A stretch of 49,417 bases of DNA from Casp-actino8 sp964513215 (GCA_964513215.1 CAZELU010000012.1:1-49417); one strand, 5' to 3'; positions 24,732 through 33,414 are shown, numbered from the stretch's first letter. A program made the numbers and translations. The notes: generated by a model not told the origin, from the letters alone.

Positions 24732-25382
24732 ATGGATCGATCCGAATGGTTGTTGATCGCGCACGTCGTCGTGTTCGCGGCCTGGTTCGGTACGGATCTC
24801 GCCACTTTCACCTTGTCGCGCCGAGTGGTGTCGTCGTCGACGGCGCCGGCCAGTCGGGCAGCGATCGCGGGCGCGATGATGTCGGTCGAGATCTTCGCGC
24901 GGCTGTGCTTGCCGTTGGCCTTCGGTACAGGCGTCCTCACCGCTGAGGAGCGCGGTTGGATCGACTGGGGTTGGGTGGCCGGTGTCATCGGTGTGGTCGC
25001 ACCTCTCTGGAGCGTCGCGGTGTGGCTCATCCATCGGGGGTCGACCGTCCTGGCTCGTGTCGATCTGTGGTGGCGTTCGCTCGTTGCAGTGGGTGTTTGG
25101 GTCGCAGCCATTTCGTCGTTGGCGAGTGACGATCCGATCGGCGTGAGGTGGCTCGCGGTCAAGCTCGTGTGTTTCGCGGTCGTCATCACATCGGGCATCG
25201 TCATCCGCTTCGTCCTGCGACCGTTCTCGGTCGCGTTCGGGCAGATCCTGGCCGAGGGCTCGACTCCCGAACGCGAAGCGATCGTGGCCGGTTCGATCCG
25301 GCGGGCCCAGCCCTTCGTGGTCGTGATCTGGGCATCACTACTGGTGGCCGCGGCCATGGGGGTCGCTCAGCCGACGCTGTAG
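24732..25382 (+). CDS. Integral membrane protein, possibly CopD/HemJ-like
   Basis: A 216-residue protein with about six hydrophobic segments. The first (WLLIAHVVVFAAWFGTDLATF) has a His-x-x-x-F-x-x-x-W pattern seen in DUF2269/CopD/HemJ-type membrane proteins, some of which bind heme. Other segments are near LCLPLAFGTGVL, WGWVAGVIGVVAPLW, SLVAVGVWVAAISSL, WLAVKLVCFAVVITSGIVI and the C-terminus. ATG 24732 follows GAGGGG by 5 bases. It is divergent from the CitE-like gene. Function not established. Confidence 0.65.
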   Translation: MDRSEWLLIAHVVVFAAWFGTDLATFTLSRRVVSSSTAPASRAAIAGAMMSVEIFARLCLPLAFGTGVLTAEERGWIDWGWVAGVIGVVAPLWSVAVWLIHRGSTVLARVDLWWRSLVAVGVWVAAISSLASDDPIGVRWLAVKLVCFAVVITSGIVIRFVLRPFSVAFGQILAEGSTPEREAIVAGSIRRAQPFVVVIWASLLVAAAMGVAQPTL

Positions 25383-25436
25383 TTCCGGGCCGGTCGTTTC
25401 GGCCGTGTTTTCTGGTTTCGGTGAGCGTGGAAGTGC

Positions 25437-25466
25437 TTGCGCGGAACAGTGTTTCGTTTTACGCTG
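25437..25466 (+). promoter_or_regulatory. Promoter candidate with a GGAAC-type inverted repeat in its spacer
   Basis: -35-like TTGCGC (25437-25442) and -10-like TACGCT (25461-25466) are 18 bases apart. Between them lies CGGAAC-AGT-GTTTCG (25442-25456), an inverted repeat with one mismatch and the same half-site as the other operator candidates. It precedes the surface-protein gene at 25510. The 25383-25509 interval also has a weak hairpin (GGCCG/CGGCC near 25388-25404). Confidence 0.35.
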
Positions 25467-25509
25467 GCCGGGGTCGACGGGTGAGGGGCCCGTCGCTGGA
25501 GGGGGAATC

Positions 25510-26151
25510 ATGTTGAGAGGGACTCGAGTCGTCCTGGCGTCGGCCGTCATGGCCATCGGACTGCTCGCCGGTGCATCCGGCGTGTCGGCTGATCACGCGG
25601 GAGAGACCGCCACATCGGAGACCACCGAGGGTCTCACCGACGGTCAGACGATCACCATCTCGGTGGCCAATATGAAGATGCCGGGTATGAACACCGCACA
25701 GATCATGATGGCCAACACCTGGCCGGTCGTTGGTCCCGAGGCGTTCAACTTGGCCGAGTTCGGAGACGCGCCGACCGTCACGATCAATCCCGACGGAACC
25801 GGAACGTTCGATTACACGGTGAAGCTCGATCACGGAACGTTCAACTGCCTCGAGATCCAGTGTCACGTCGTCATCTTCCAGGGCATGGGCTTCGATTCGT
25901 ACACCGCGGGTCTGCCGGTGTCGTTCGCCGATCCGGCGGCCGCGACCACTCCGCCCACCGAGGCGCCGGCTGCGACAGAAGCGCCGGCTGCGACGGAAGC
26001 GCCCGTTGCGGTCGATGCAGCGGCACCCGAGGAAGAAGAGTCGGGTGACGACTCGGGTGGCGGCTCGGCCGGCATCATCATCGCGATCGTTGCTGCTGTC
26101 GTCGTGATCGGTGGCGGTGGAGCAGTGCTCGCCAAGCGCCGCAAGGGCTGA
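25510..26151 (+). CDS. Secreted, C-terminally membrane-anchored protein
   Basis: A 213-residue exported protein of unknown function. Signal peptide at about residues 1-27 (VVLASAVMAIGLLAGASGVSA). A folded domain of about 110 residues follows, starting GLTDGQTITISVANMKMPGMNTAQIMM and holding a FNCLEIQCHVVIF segment with two Cys. The Gly-Gln-Thr-rich opening recalls the neocarzinostatin-like Ig fold of actinobacterial surface proteins. Then comes a Pro/Thr/Ala linker with the repeated unit EAPAAT, an acidic stretch, a final membrane segment and the basic tail AKRRKG. It is displayed outside the cell. The Met-rich NMKMPGMN motif could bind metal. ATG 25510 follows GGAGGGGG. Confidence 0.72.
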   Translation: MLRGTRVVLASAVMAIGLLAGASGVSADHAGETATSETTEGLTDGQTITISVANMKMPGMNTAQIMMANTWPVVGPEAFNLAEFGDAPTVTINPDGTGTFDYTVKLDHGTFNCLEIQCHVVIFQGMGFDSYTAGLPVSFADPAAATTPPTEAPAATEAPAATEAPVAVDAAAPEEEESGDDSGGGSAGIIIAIVAAVVVIGGGGAVLAKRRKG

Positions 26152-26156
26152 GCACT

Positions 26157-27545
26157 CTGCGTACACGTTCGTTCGTCGTCGGACTCGTCGCCGGCACCGT
26201 TCTGGTGTCGTGCGGCGGGTCCGATGGTTCTTCAACGGTGAGTTCGCTCGCTACGTCGACCGACTCTCCGGTCGAGTCGACCGAGCCGGTGGTCACCGAC
26301 GCGCCGACCACCACGGCGGTCACGGTTCCACCGGCGACACGCGAGTGGCTCGTGCAATTCGGAACCGAAGGGTCCGACGTTCTGCTGGGCGTCACGCCCG
26401 CCGCCAATGGTGACGTGTGGATCTCGGGTCACACCGATGCGTCCGTCGTGGCCTCTGATTCGTACAGCGGCACGGCGTCCTCGGGTCTGCTCGACGCACT
26501 GTTGCTACGAGTGGACGCGGCCGGACAACTGAAGATTCCCGTGCAGTTCGGAACCGCTGACGCCGATGCCTTGCTCGGATCGGCGACGACGGCCGATGAC
26601 GGTGTTGCGGTGATCGGTTACTCGAAGGGCGAGTTCGCGACGACCAACTACGGAATCAACGACATGATCGTGGCCTCGGTGACGGCCGACGGTTCCGAGA
26701 AATGGCACGCGCAACTCGGTGGCCCCGACTGGGATCGCGGCTACTCGGTGGCGGTGGCCGACGATGGGTCGGTGTTCGTCGGGGGTTACACATTCGGCGG
26801 CATCGCCGAGAACTTCGGAGGCGCGGGTCAAGGAAATCACGACGCGGTCGTGGCCAAGTTGTCGCCCACCGGTGAGGTTCTGTGGGTCGCCTCGGTCGGT
26901 ACATCGGACGTGGAGTGGGGGCAATCGCTCGCCCTCGACGCCGAGGGCGGTGTGGTGATCGTCGGGTACACCCAAGGCGATTGGAACGGCGCGAACGCCG
27001 GCGCCCGTGACTACTTCGTCGCGCGTATCGCTCCCGATGGCTCGCTCGACTGGGTCGTGCAGGGTGGCAGTGAGCTCGATGACTGGTTGCAGGGTCTGGC
27101 CATCGCCGCCGACGGCACGATCTGGGCCGGCGGCTTCACCGCCGGGGCCGAGGGCAGCCTGGGCGGCAGCGACATGTTCTTGGTCAGGGTGTCGCCGACT
27201 GGCGAGCTGTTGAGCGAAGCACGACTCGGCACCGATGGCGACGATCGCATCTTCGGACTCGTCCCCACCGACGACGGCGACGTGTACGTATCGGGAACGG
27301 TGAGCGGTTCGTTCAACGGCGCGCCGTGGGCCGGGAAGAAAGATGTCGTGGTCGCTCGACTGGGCGCCGACGGTTCGGTTCGCTGGAGTGATCAGTTCGG
27401 TGGCGAGGTCGACGACGATGCGTACGGCCTCGCGAGTGTCGACGGTCGTTTGATCGCCGTGGGTGTGACAGCGGGTCTCATCGATGCATCGGCGTCCTCG
27501 TACGGTGGCCCGACCGATGGTTGGATGGTGTCGTACCGACTCTGA
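26157..27545 (+). CDS. SBBP beta-propeller lipoprotein
   Basis: A lipoprotein of about 462 residues made of about seven repeats of the SBBP type. Each carries a Trp/Val-x-Gln-x-Gly-x start, GGxD/SD, then VxVxGYTxG (for example DWDRGYSVAVADDGSVFVGGY, DVEWGQSLALDAEGGVVIVGY, DDWLQGLAIAADGTIWAGGF). The first usual start codon in frame is GTG 26205. Reading upstream gives RTRSFVVGLVAGTVLVSC, a clear lipoprotein signal with lipobox LVSC. The real start is therefore probably CTG at 26157 (AAGGG 9 bases before) or CTG at 26148 (CTGA overlap with the previous stop). After the Cys comes a Ser/Thr linker. Extracellular; ligand unknown. Convergent with the nitrilase-like gene 4 bases away. Confidence 0.72.
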   Translation: MRTRSFVVGLVAGTVLVSCGGSDGSSTVSSLATSTDSPVESTEPVVTDAPTTTAVTVPPATREWLVQFGTEGSDVLLGVTPAANGDVWISGHTDASVVASDSYSGTASSGLLDALLLRVDAAGQLKIPVQFGTADADALLGSATTADDGVAVIGYSKGEFATTNYGINDMIVASVTADGSEKWHAQLGGPDWDRGYSVAVADDGSVFVGGYTFGGIAENFGGAGQGNHDAVVAKLSPTGEVLWVASVGTSDVEWGQSLALDAEGGVVIVGYTQGDWNGANAGARDYFVARIAPDGSLDWVVQGGSELDDWLQGLAIAADGTIWAGGFTAGAEGSLGGSDMFLVRVSPTGELLSEARLGTDGDDRIFGLVPTDDGDVYVSGTVSGSFNGAPWAGKKDVVVARLGADGSVRWSDQFGGEVDDDAYGLASVDGRLIAVGVTAGLIDASASSYGGPTDGWMVSYRL

Positions 27546-27549
27546 TCGC

Positions 27550-29148
27550 TCAGTCGGTGAGCGACTGACACAACTGCCAGGGTCGGCCGTCCACGAGATC
27601 GGTGTTTCGGCTGATGCGACGATTCAGCGTTCGAACCGGGTGAATGTCGGCCGTCACCGTGTGACGTGCTCGTGCGATGTCGGGCAGGTTGATGGTTCCG
27701 TCGAACGGTCGCTGACGTTCTGGTGCCCACAGAGTGAAGTCGGCCGGCAACGTGATGACGACGTTCTCGGGGCCGGCCGCAACCAGGTTCACCCTGTTCT
27801 CGGCGGCCCGCTCGGGCAAACACAGTTCGACGTCCCACGGCTCGCCGCCGGGTGCCCATGGGACGGCGATCACGTCGACCGCCGCCAGAGCGGCCAAACG
27901 GGGAATCTCCGGATACAGCACATCGTCTCCGACCACGACGGCCAGGCGGCCGAAGGCGGTGTCGAGCGTGACGACGGAGTCGCCGAGGACCTCGACCCAC
28001 GCATGTCGTGCGACGCGATGGATCTGACGTTGGTGCAGCATGATTCCGTTCGCACCGATCGCGATGCCGCAATGGCTCGTGCCGTCGTGACTCGAATGTC
28101 GACGTGACGAGACGACGAGGGCATCGGTGCCCGCCAAGGCGGCCGTGATCGAGTCGATGGACACGTCGTCGAGCGCGAGTTCGGGGAGCACGACGAGCGT
28201 CGATCCGTTGCGCACGAGTGACGCGACCTCGTGAACGCTCGATGTGGCGCTCACCTGGATGCGATCGGCCCGGTGGTGAGCGTCGGCGGCGGGAGTCGGT
28301 TGCGCCAGGGCCGAGTACACCGAGGGTCGGCGACTGCGACGCACATCGGTTCCGTCGGGACGCGGCTGACCACACAGTGAGAGATCGGCGTCGGCCACGA
28401 CGACGGCCTCGTCGTCACGAGGGCCCTGGGCGACCACCACGCCATCGGGTCGCACGATCTGGCTCTCGCCAGCGCCGCGCAACATCGCGGAGGGAACACC
28501 CATGTTCTGTGCGAACTCGGCCAAACGGTCGGGTGGCAAGAGCGGGCCGATCTTGCAGCAGGCCACCAGCCAGGCGCGGTTCTCGGCCGCTCGCACCGGA
28601 ATGTGCGTGGACGCTTCGTCGAGGGCGAACGAGTTGAGTGAGTTGAGCAGAACGTTCGCGCCGCGAACAGCGAGAGTGCGCGGTACCTCGGGAACCACGC
28701 CGTCCATGCAGGCGTAGGTGCCCAGACGAGCGAAACCGGCGTCGATGACGTCGGCCGGACGATCGGCCGGCGACAGGTAGATGCCTTCGGCTCCCATGAG
28801 AACGGTCTTGTCGTTGGCGGCAGCGAGACGACCGGACGGATCGACGAGGAGGTTGGTGTTGGTGACGCGTCCGGCTTCGCGACGCACGGTGCAGTTGAAC
28901 TGGATCCACATCGCGTGGCGCGCGGCCGCCGCGCCGATGCGCTGGGTCCAGTCCGAATCGAGATCGATCGCGACGTCCCAGCAGTGTTCGGCCGAGTCGT
29001 AGATGGACAAGTGGTTACCGAACTCGGGAAGGACGAGGACGGTCGGCTTGGCCCGCGCTGCTTCGTCGATCATGCGCAAGGCAGTGTGGAGGTTCTCGTC
29101 GACATCGCAGCCGGTGGCGTACTGCGCAGCGGCCAGGCGGACGATCAT
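27550..29148 (-). CDS. Tandem nitrilase-superfamily protein with one degenerate domain
   Basis: A 532-residue protein with two carbon-nitrogen hydrolase domains. The first has the whole triad: Glu42 (LPEFG), Lys114 (NDKTVLMG) and Cys147 (GTYACMDGVVPEVPR). The second (from about 297) keeps Glu323 (LPELAL), but the Lys position looks like Gln375 (HQRQIHRV) and the Cys position is Gly407 (VVVGDDVLYPEIPR). It cannot work by the usual mechanism. The active half probably hydrolyses an amide, carbamoyl or nitrile intermediate in the pathway. ATG 29148 overlaps the stop of the HMG-CoA-lyase-like gene, so the two are coupled. Confidence 0.85.
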   Translation of the reverse strand: MIVRLAAAQYATGCDVDENLHTALRMIDEAARAKPTVLVLPEFGNHLSIYDSAEHCWDVAIDLDSDWTQRIGAAAARHAMWIQFNCTVRREAGRVTNTNLLVDPSGRLAAANDKTVLMGAEGIYLSPADRPADVIDAGFARLGTYACMDGVVPEVPRTLAVRGANVLLNSLNSFALDEASTHIPVRAAENRAWLVACCKIGPLLPPDRLAEFAQNMGVPSAMLRGAGESQIVRPDGVVVAQGPRDDEAVVVADADLSLCGQPRPDGTDVRRSRRPSVYSALAQPTPAADAHHRADRIQVSATSSVHEVASLVRNGSTLVVLPELALDDVSIDSITAALAGTDALVVSSRRHSSHDGTSHCGIAIGANGIMLHQRQIHRVARHAWVEVLGDSVVTLDTAFGRLAVVVGDDVLYPEIPRLAALAAVDVIAVPWAPGGEPWDVELCLPERAAENRVNLVAAGPENVVITLPADFTLWAPERQRPFDGTINLPDIARARHTVTADIHPVRTLNRRISRNTDLVDGRPWQLCQSLTD

Positions 29149-30080
29149 CGCGGCGGGAAGTTGCCGGCCCGCGACACCAGGGCGGGTGTGGAGTGGCCGA
29201 TCACCGACTGCAACCACGGCACCGATGTGATGACCGCGTCGAGGTCGATTCCGGTGGAGCAGCCCATGCGGTGGAGCATGTAGAGGACGTCTTCGGTCGG
29301 CACGTTGCCGGTGGCGTTGGGTGCGAACGGACAGCCACCAATGCCGCCGAGCGACGCATCGAAGGCGCGAACACCTTCACCGACGGCCGCCGCGATGTTG
29401 GCCAGTCCGGTGTTGCGGGTGTTGTGGAAGTGACACCGCAGAGCGAGGTCGGGATCGAGGTCACGTACCGTCGCCACGCCGCGAACGACGTCGGTGGGTG
29501 CGGCCACACCGATGGAATCAGCCAGGGCGAACTCGTCGGGTCGAACCTGGAGGATCGCCCGGGCGACGTCGCGCACGCGTCCGTCGGGCAATTCGCCTTC
29601 GAACGGACATCCGAACGCCGCGGCGAGGGTGACGGTCGTGCGCAGACCGTGTGCGCGAGCGCGCTCACCGACTTGATGCCACACGTCCACGAGTTCGGCG
29701 GTGGTGCGTCCTTGGTTGCGAGTCGCGTAGGTGTCGGTGCTGACGACGACCACGTTGATCTCGTCGACACCAGATTCGATGGCGCCGTCGAGACCGCGCG
29801 CATTCAGGACCAATCCGGCGAGTGACACCGCAGTGCGGTCGGGCAGTGTCCCGGGAGAGTTGAGGGCGGCCATCACGTCGAGGCCATCGGCCATCTGGGG
29901 AACCCGTTTCGGGTTGACGAACGACACCACCTCGGCCCGTCGAACACCGGCCGCGACCAAGCGTTGCACCAGTTCGACTTTGTGAGCCGTGGAGACGATG
30001 ACGTCTTCGGACTGCAGGCCGTCACGAGCGGCGACATCGACCAATGAGATGTCGAAATCGCGGGTGACGGGCGTGTTCAC
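29145..30080 (-). CDS. HMG-CoA lyase-like (DRE-TIM metallolyase)
   Basis: A 311-residue TIM-barrel lyase. It shows ISLVDVAARDGLQSE (metal Asp), VSFVNPKRVPQMAD, LRCHFHNTRNTGLAN (metal His-x-His) and the catalytic Cys loop GGIGGCPFAPNATGNVPTED. The usual Lys/Gly in the loop is replaced by Pro-Asn, so the substrate may differ from HMG-CoA. The reaction class is cleavage of a 3-hydroxy-3-alkylglutaryl-type CoA ester into acetyl-CoA and a keto acid. GTG at 30080, divergent from operon C. It suits an end step of branched acid breakdown. Confidence 0.9.
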   Translation of the reverse strand: MNTPVTRDFDISLVDVAARDGLQSEDVIVSTAHKVELVQRLVAAGVRRAEVVSFVNPKRVPQMADGLDVMAALNSPGTLPDRTAVSLAGLVLNARGLDGAIESGVDEINVVVVSTDTYATRNQGRTTAELVDVWHQVGERARAHGLRTTVTLAAAFGCPFEGELPDGRVRDVARAILQVRPDEFALADSIGVAAPTDVVRGVATVRDLDPDLALRCHFHNTRNTGLANIAAAVGEGVRAFDASLGGIGGCPFAPNATGNVPTEDVLYMLHRMGCSTGIDLDAVITSVPWLQSVIGHSTPALVSRAGNFPPR

Positions 30081-30117
30081 GGGTGTCGATTCTTGCCCGG
30101 TGGCGGTGCCGGTGGGC

Positions 30118-30159
30118 TACGATTCCAATGGTAACGCTGTTCCGCTGAGCGAAACAGCG
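30118..30159 (+). promoter_or_regulatory. Promoter -10 and inverted-repeat operator of operon C
   Basis: -10-like TACGAT at 30118-30123 is followed by CGCTGTTCCGC-TGA-GCGAAACAGCG at 30135-30159 (11-base arms, one mismatch, 3-base spacer). The half-site GTTCCGC is shared with 18483-18507, but the arms face the other way. A possible -35 TTGCCC (30093-30098) is 19 bases away, longer than ideal. The site lies 22 bases before ATG 30182. Confidence 0.5.
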
Positions 30160-30181
30160 ATTGGGGAGGGGATGCTGGCAG

Positions 30182-31372
30182 ATGGCGGCCTTGGACGACA
30201 TCCGCGTAGTCGAGATGGGCCAATTGTTGGCCGGGCCGTTCTGCGGTCAACTGCTCGCCGACTTCGGCGCTGACGTCATCAAGATCGAGCCTCCGAAAGT
30301 GGGCGACCCCATGCGCGAGTGGGGTCGCGAAAAAGCCGAGGGCTACTCGTTGTGGTGGCCCGTGGTGGCCCGCGGCAAGAGGTCGGTCACGCTCGATCTG
30401 CGCACGGCCGACGGCCAGCGCATCGCGCGCGAACTCATCAGCAAGGCCGATGTCCTCATCGAGAACTTCCGCCCCGGCACCATCGAGAAGTGGGGTCTCG
30501 ATCCCGAGACGTTGCGACGGGACAACCCGCGTCTCATCGTGGTGCGCGTGTCGGGTTACGGCCAGACCGGGCCGTACTCCGATCGTCCGGGCTATGGCGC
30601 GATTGGTGAGGCGATGGGCGGTATTCGGGCGGTGATCGGTGAACCCGATCGTCCGCCGGCCCGTGCCGGTATCTCGCTCGGCGACACCATGGCCGCGACG
30701 TTCGCGTGTGTAGGAACGCTGGTGGCACTGCACGTGCGCGAGCGCACCGGCCGCGGACAAGTGGTCGACTCGGCGCTGTACGAAGCAGTGCTCGGCATCA
30801 TGGAGTCGCTGATTCCCGAGTACGTGATCGCCGACTACGTCCGACCGCGCACCGGGTCGATGATCCCCAACGTGGCTCCGGCCAACGCGTATCCGACCAA
30901 GGACGGCAAGGAACACCTCATTTCGGGCAACCAGGACACGGTGTGGCGTCGTCTGGCCGTGGCGATGGGACGACCCGAGTGGGGTGAGGACGAACGTTTC
31001 GCCACCCACGGGGCCCGCGGGCGCAACCAGATCGAACTCGATCGCCTCATCGCCGAGTGGAGCAAGACGCTCACGGCCGAAGACCTGGAAGCGGTACTCA
31101 ACGAACATGCGGTGCCCAACGGTCGTATCTACACCGCACCCGACATGTTGGCCGACGCGCACTTCAAGGCCCGCGAAGCGATCGTGACGCTCATGCATCC
31201 GAAGCTGGGTGAGTTTCCGATGCAGAACGTCGTGCCGAAGCTGAGCGATACACCCGGTCGCGTGCGCTGGGTCGGACCCGAACTCGGCCAACACACCGAG
31301 GAAGTGCTGCGCGAGGTGCTTGCCTACGACGACGAGACGCTCGACGATCTGCGTGGGCGTGAGGTGATCTGA
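30182..31372 (+). CDS. CaiB/BaiF-family CoA-transferase (second copy)
   Basis: A 396-residue class III CoA-transferase. Typical blocks: VVEMGQLLAGPFCGQLLADFGADVIKIEPP, GKRSVTLDL, LIENFRPGTIEKWGLDP, GYGQTGPYSDRPGYG, the catalytic Asp168 in ISLGDTMAATF, and NAYPTKDG. ATG 30182 is chosen (GGGGAGGGG about 11 bases upstream). It is only moderately similar to the first copy at 9731, so it probably uses a different acid. First gene of operon C; the next ATG shares the last base of its stop. Confidence 0.92.
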   Translation: MAALDDIRVVEMGQLLAGPFCGQLLADFGADVIKIEPPKVGDPMREWGREKAEGYSLWWPVVARGKRSVTLDLRTADGQRIARELISKADVLIENFRPGTIEKWGLDPETLRRDNPRLIVVRVSGYGQTGPYSDRPGYGAIGEAMGGIRAVIGEPDRPPARAGISLGDTMAATFACVGTLVALHVRERTGRGQVVDSALYEAVLGIMESLIPEYVIADYVRPRTGSMIPNVAPANAYPTKDGKEHLISGNQDTVWRRLAVAMGRPEWGEDERFATHGARGRNQIELDRLIAEWSKTLTAEDLEAVLNEHAVPNGRIYTAPDMLADAHFKAREAIVTLMHPKLGEFPMQNVVPKLSDTPGRVRWVGPELGQHTEEVLREVLAYDDETLDDLRGREVI

Positions 31373-32142
31373 TGGCCGATCCGCAGACGGGGTACGAGCC
31401 GTACGTGGTGGGCCCGCGGGCGCGTTTCGGAGTGATCATCCCGAGCACCAACACCACGGTCGAGCAAGACCTCACGTGGGTGCGCCCCGAGGGAGTGTCG
31501 TTTCACTACGGGCGCATGTACATCGAGAATCCCGGTATCGACTCGAACGAGAAGTTCTCCGAGTTGATCCTGCAGATCCGCGCCTCGATCACCACGGCCG
31601 TGCGCGACGTCATCACGTGCAAGCCGTCCTACATGTTGATGGGGATGTCGGCCGAAACCTTCTGGGGTGGTCTGGCCGGCAACACGGCGTTCGAGAAGCG
31701 AATCTCCGATCAGACCGGTGGATTGCGGGTGAGTACCGGAGCGGCCTCGTGTCGGGCCGCGCTCGAGAAGTTCGGAGCCAAACGCATCGCCGTGTTCAGT
31801 CCGTACCAGCCCATCGCCGACGAGCAGGTCGGATCGTTCTTCCGCGAAGCCGGCTTCGACGTGCGTGCCATCACGGGCCTGCGGTGTGTGACTGCCACCG
31901 CCATCGCCGAAGTCGGCGCGGCGCAGATCGCCGACACCGTGGCCGAGATCGACTCACCAGAAGTCGACGCGATCGTGCAGGTCGGAACCAATCTGTCGTT
32001 CGTTCATCAGGCCGCGGCTCTCGAGCGTGAACTCGGCAAACCCGTCGTGGCCATCAACATGGCCACGTTGTGGCACGCCCTGCGGGCCAACGACATCGAT
32101 GATCGCTTCAGCGGTTTCGGCCGGTTGCTGGAAGAGTTCTGA
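31372..32142 (+). CDS. Maleate-isomerase/arylmalonate-decarboxylase-like protein (Asp/Glu racemase superfamily), copy 1
   Basis: A 256-residue protein with FGVIIPSTNTTVEQDL, GRMYIENPGID and KPVVAINMATLWHALR, the plan of maleate cis-trans isomerase and arylmalonate decarboxylase. Both positions that are Cys in maleate isomerase look replaced: the first segment is MLMGMSAETFWGG and the second is VQVGTNLSFV. Two other Cys (ASCRAALEKF, GLRCVTATAIAE) are shared with the copy at 37370. The chemistry may thus differ: isomerisation, decarboxylation or hydrolysis of a substituted maleate/malonate. It starts within the CaiB stop (TGATG). Confidence 0.85.
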   Translation: MADPQTGYEPYVVGPRARFGVIIPSTNTTVEQDLTWVRPEGVSFHYGRMYIENPGIDSNEKFSELILQIRASITTAVRDVITCKPSYMLMGMSAETFWGGLAGNTAFEKRISDQTGGLRVSTGAASCRAALEKFGAKRIAVFSPYQPIADEQVGSFFREAGFDVRAITGLRCVTATAIAEVGAAQIADTVAEIDSPEVDAIVQVGTNLSFVHQAAALERELGKPVVAINMATLWHALRANDIDDRFSGFGRLLEEF

Positions 32143-33404
32143 TGGATCCGTTGCGACGGTACGACGGGTCGCTCGACGATCTGTCGCCGGTGCGCACGGA
32201 ACGGCTCGAGCGCGTGGTCGTCGCCGGTGGCGGACCGAGTGGTCTGGTCGCCGCCCTCGCTCTCGCTCGCGAAGGTGTTCCGGTCACGGTGTTGGAGAAG
32301 GGCGCCGAATTGGCGGTCGAATCGCGTGCTTCCACGCTTCATCCACCCACGCTCGAGATCTTGGCGTCACTCGGTGTGATCGAGCCCATCCTCGCGCGCG
32401 GGCTGAAAGCCCCTCGCACGCAATTCCGCGATCGGCGGAACGGTCCGGTAGCCACGTTCGATCTCTCGCACCTCGACGCCGAGACTTCGTTTCCGTATCG
32501 CATTCAACTCGAGCAGAACAAGGTGGCGGCGATCGTCGCCGATCACATTCGCGAAGGACACCGACGTGGTGACTGGGATTGCGAGATCCGGATGGATCAT
32601 CGGGTGCACGGCGTGCGTGCGCTCCGTGAAACGGCGGTCACCGTCGTGGTCGGCACTTCCGAGGGCATCGTCGACATCGAGTGCCCGTGGCTCATCGCAG
32701 CTGACGGGGCTCATTCGGCGGTTCGCCGTACGGCTGGCGTGCCGCTGCACGAAGACGTGTACCCCGAGAAATTCTTGGTGGTCTCGATCGCCGACGATCT
32801 GGCCGCGATCTTCCCCGACATCGAGAACGTCAACTACGTGGCCGACCCCGAACAGTGGCTCGTGTTGTTGCGGACGCCTGATCATTGGCGAATCCTGTTC
32901 CCGTTGGCGGCCGATCATCCCCATCCCGAGGGGGAGGCGTCAGACGAGCTCGTGGCCGAATGCATGCGCGGAATCACCGGTGACGATCGCTCGTGGACGA
33001 TTCTGGCCACCTCGGTGTACACGGTGAAGCGAGCGGTGGTGGATGCCATGCGGTGCGGTCGGCTCCTCATCATCGGTGATGCCGCTCATCAGAACTCGCC
33101 GCTCGGGGGCATGGGAATGAACTCGGGTGTCCAAGACGCTCTGTCGGCCGGCCGTCGGCTGGCCGAGGTGTGGCGAGGAGGACCCGAGACCGGGCTCGAC
33201 GAATTCGACCGACTGCGGCGCGAAGTCGCGGTGCAGTACGTGCAAGCCGACAGTCACGCCAACTGGCTGGTGTTGCGTGAACCCGATCCGGTCAAGCGCG
33301 CCGCCATGCACGCCGATCTGGCCGCGGCGGCGGCCGATCCCGAACGTCATCGTGAGCGCGTGCGCCGAACGGCCATGCTCGACGCCGTGAGGAGCCACTT
33401 GTGA
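32142..33404 (+). CDS. FAD-dependent aromatic-ring monooxygenase (UbiH/PHBH family)
   Basis: A 420-residue class A flavoprotein hydroxylase. FAD motifs in order: VVVAGGGPSGLVAALALAREG (GxGxxG) near 24-44, the DG motif LIAADGAHSAVRR, and the GD motif RLLIIGDAAHQNSPLGGMGMNSGVQDA. It would use NAD(P)H and O2 to hydroxylate an activated ring, for example a phenol, hydroxypyridine or pyrrole-type intermediate. ATG 32142 shares one base with the previous stop. No membrane segment. It lies between the isomerase-like and amidase-like genes, as hydroxylase and hydrolase genes do in nicotinate-type clusters, but the ring is not identified. Confidence 0.9.
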   Translation: MDPLRRYDGSLDDLSPVRTERLERVVVAGGGPSGLVAALALAREGVPVTVLEKGAELAVESRASTLHPPTLEILASLGVIEPILARGLKAPRTQFRDRRNGPVATFDLSHLDAETSFPYRIQLEQNKVAAIVADHIREGHRRGDWDCEIRMDHRVHGVRALRETAVTVVVGTSEGIVDIECPWLIAADGAHSAVRRTAGVPLHEDVYPEKFLVVSIADDLAAIFPDIENVNYVADPEQWLVLLRTPDHWRILFPLAADHPHPEGEASDELVAECMRGITGDDRSWTILATSVYTVKRAVVDAMRCGRLLIIGDAAHQNSPLGGMGMNSGVQDALSAGRRLAEVWRGGPETGLDEFDRLRREVAVQYVQADSHANWLVLREPDPVKRAAMHADLAAAAADPERHRERVRRTAMLDAVRSHL

Positions 33405-33414
33405 GGATGTCGTC

